Positions 62,755 through 64,000 of a DNA stretch of 64,000 bases are shown piece after piece. The notes under the pieces are model-generated. The model did not search any database, was not told where the DNA came from, and worked only from the letters and a program-made list of their open reading frames with translations. The position numbers and the translations under genes were made by a program. Origin of the DNA: an uncultured Lachnospiraceae bacterium (lineage in GTDB: Bacteria > Bacillota > Clostridia > Lachnospirales > Lachnospiraceae); assembly GCA_947176505.1 (NCBI GenBank), contig CAMWQW010000002.1, positions 203,635 through 267,634 on the forward strand, given 5' to 3'. Each line of letters starts with the position of its first letter. Within the stretch, counting starts at the first letter, position 1.

Positions 62755-64000
62755 TTATTTATGCTCGTTCATCTTCTCCCACTCTTCATCATCGACCCAG
62801 TCATTCGCTGTATCCCACTCATCATCATCAATCCAGTCATCCGCAGCAGGATGTTCATTCTCTATATCATGCTTATCCGGGCTTTCCGGCTGCTTCTGCT
62901 CAGGCATATCAGGCTCATTCCAGTCTTCATCCTCAATCCAGTCGCTTTCTTCCCCATTTTCCTCCGTTGCCTGTTCTTGCACTGTTACTTCCGCTGCTTC
63001 TACCGCCGCATCCGACTCCGTGGTACTCATCCCCGGCTTCGGCGCCGTCTTGATATGCTTCTTTTTCTTCGCCTTCTTCTTTCTGTTTACTTCTTCTTTT
63101 TCCCTGTTTTCTTCGTTCTCTTTATCCTCCCTTTCGTCTTCTTCTATTTCATCTGTTTCTTCGTCTTCTTCTATTTCATCTGTTTCTTCATCTTCGGGTT
63201 TCTCGTATTTTCTACGTTTTATTCTCTTATTCATGAAAATTCCGCATCCCATGACTACTATGACAATTCCGGCAGCCGCACCTACGCCTGCACCTGACAT
63301 GAGCCGGGAATCCGCCGAATGATCGTCAGATGCTTCTGCCGCCGCATCGGACATAGGTTCATCACTTACAATCGCAATATAACTGCCACCCTGCTCTATT
63401 CGGAAAGATGTTCCGCCGTTTGCATCAATTATGGAAGAACAAATATATTCCAGCGTATCTTCCTCCAACTGATAGCGGAAAAGATTTGCATATCTTCCGC
63501 TGTTAGCCGAATCAAATGTCATACTCATAACCGGATGGAAGCCGTACGCACCGCTGTGTGCCAGCGTGAACTCTATATATTTATTCCCATTCAATATCTC
63601 TGCAATCCGTTCTGTGGGAACATTTGTTGTCCCGAACATAATTCCCATATCTGCTTCCGTCACTACAGATAAGTCGACAGACTCCGCGTCAATACTCCAA
63701 GTAGCATAATTTCCCATATCAAGCACAAGATTCAGATTCTGTTCCTTTGCCATCTGTAGCTTTTCAACCGTCAAAATAGTTGTATCATCCATTTTTATCG
63801 TGACTGATGGTCTGAAGGCAGGTTCTGTATTTCCGTCTGTTTCACTTGCAGGTGAATCAGTAGTTGTTGCGCCGCCTGTTTGACCACTATTTGACGTATC
63901 ATTCGCCGGCGGAGTAGTGGTTGCCGTATTCCCTCCCGTTTGACCGCTATTTGACGTATCATTCGCCGGCGGAGTGGTGGTTGTCGTATTCCCTCCCGTT
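62755..64000 (-). CDS. Surface protein with tandem repeats, membrane helix and acidic tail; N terminus outside the window
   Basis: The open frame runs to the right edge, so the 5' end is missing. At the edge a Thr/Pro/Asn/Ser-rich linker carries 60-base, 20-residue tandem repeats. A globular module follows (LNLVLDMGNYATWSIDAESVDLSVVTEADMGI...FTLAHSGAYGFHPVMSMTFDSANSGRYANLFRYQ...EYICSSIIDANGGTSF) that resembles a common module of Clostridia surface proteins. A membrane helix, AGVGAAAGIVIVVMGCGIFM, leads to a long charged cytoplasmic tail with D-E-E-T-D-E-I-E-E repeats, a KKKAKKKK cluster and W-I/V-D-D-E-W motifs at the end. Function is unknown. Confidence 0.85.
   Translation of the reverse strand, partial: TGGNTTTTTPPANDTSNSGQTGGNTATTTPPANDTSNSGQTGGATTTDSPASETDGNTEPAFRPSVTIKMDDTTILTVEKLQMAKEQNLNLVLDMGNYATWSIDAESVDLSVVTEADMGIMFGTTNVPTERIAEILNGNKYIEFTLAHSGAYGFHPVMSMTFDSANSGRYANLFRYQLEEDTLEYICSSIIDANGGTSFRIEQGGSYIAIVSDEPMSDAAAEASDDHSADSRLMSGAGVGAAAGIVIVVMGCGIFMNKRIKRRKYEKPEDEETDEIEEDEETDEIEEDEREDKENEENREKEEVNRKKKAKKKKHIKTAPKPGMSTTESDAAVEAAEVTVQEQATEENGEESDWIEDEDWNEPDMPEQKQPESPDKHDIENEHPAADDWIDDDEWDTANDWVDDEEWEKMNEHK
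63845..64000. repeat. 60-base tandem repeats in the surface-protein gene
   Basis: Copies begin at 63901 and 63961 with the same bases, exactly 60 apart and nearly identical; a degenerate partial copy lies before 63901. The translated unit is TGGNTTTTTPPANDTSNSGQ. The array continues past the right edge, so copy number is unknown. Confidence 0.9.

Noticed and set aside
1-64000. CRISPR arrays, prophage or insertion sequences
   Set aside because: No spaced short repeats, transposase, phage structural or recombinase genes were seen.

Overview
The window reads as chromosomal DNA of a Clostridia bacterium, most likely of the Lachnospiraceae. The evidence is a Gram-positive gene set (PolC-type replicase, ABC-F ATPase, DUF5050, DUF815 and bactofilin genes), AGGAGG-type ribosome binding sites, near-consensus sigma-A promoters with 16-17 base spacers, and the Firmicute order rimP-nusA-ylxR-ylxQ-infB-rbfA-DHH-truB-ribF. 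Most genes lie on the minus strand. No prophage, insertion sequence, CRISPR array or rRNA is visible; there is one tRNA gene.

Layout. 1-3.1 kb: a two-component system, whose kinase is cut by the left edge, and a FAD oxidoreductase. 3.4-6.3 kb: ppdK, followed by 280 bases of structured non-coding DNA and a strong terminator. 6.4-10.9 kb: a GDPD gene, then a plus-strand ABC-F/PHP/HAD operon with a structured leader. 10.9-18 kb: maf, ppk1, ppx-HD, a DUF815 ATPase and pheA. 18-24.5 kb: a DUF5050 protein, the folate operon folC-folE-folP-folBK (the last fused to an acetyltransferase domain) and two small membrane or PH-domain genes. 24.6-26.8 kb: a nitroreductase gene running into pyrB-pyrI through an in-frame translated terminator. 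26.8-32 kb: an HD-GYP regulator, pnp, rpsO and an NlpC/P60 hydrolase. 32-42.5 kb: a Na/Pi cotransporter and the translation/transcription operon from rimP to ribF. 42.7-46 kb: tRNA-Glu, an amino-acid ABC transporter and a cytidylate-kinase-like protein. 46-60.6 kb: polC, ispG, a Ser/Thr kinase-PP2C pair, a MATE exporter, rseP-dxr-cdsA-uppS, frr and pyrH. 60.6-64 kb: a bactofilin, a polysaccharide deacetylase and the C-terminal part of a repeat-bearing surface protein.

The genes are mainly housekeeping: information processing, folate, pyrimidine and isoprenoid synthesis, phospholipid and envelope work, and polyphosphate turnover. I do not see a self-contained new defence or biosynthetic system. 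The most unusual material is regulatory and architectural: an attenuator-like leader before pyrB that can be translated in frame, a two-state leader before the ABC-F gene, a WalR-type box at the cell-wall hydrolase promoter, a probable structured RNA after ppdK, a folded pnp leader, the FolB-FolK-acetyltransferase triple fusion, and a surface protein with 60-base tandem repeats and a long charged cytoplasmic tail.

Coordinates were read by eye. Family assignments rest on motif recognition and were not confirmed by any search.
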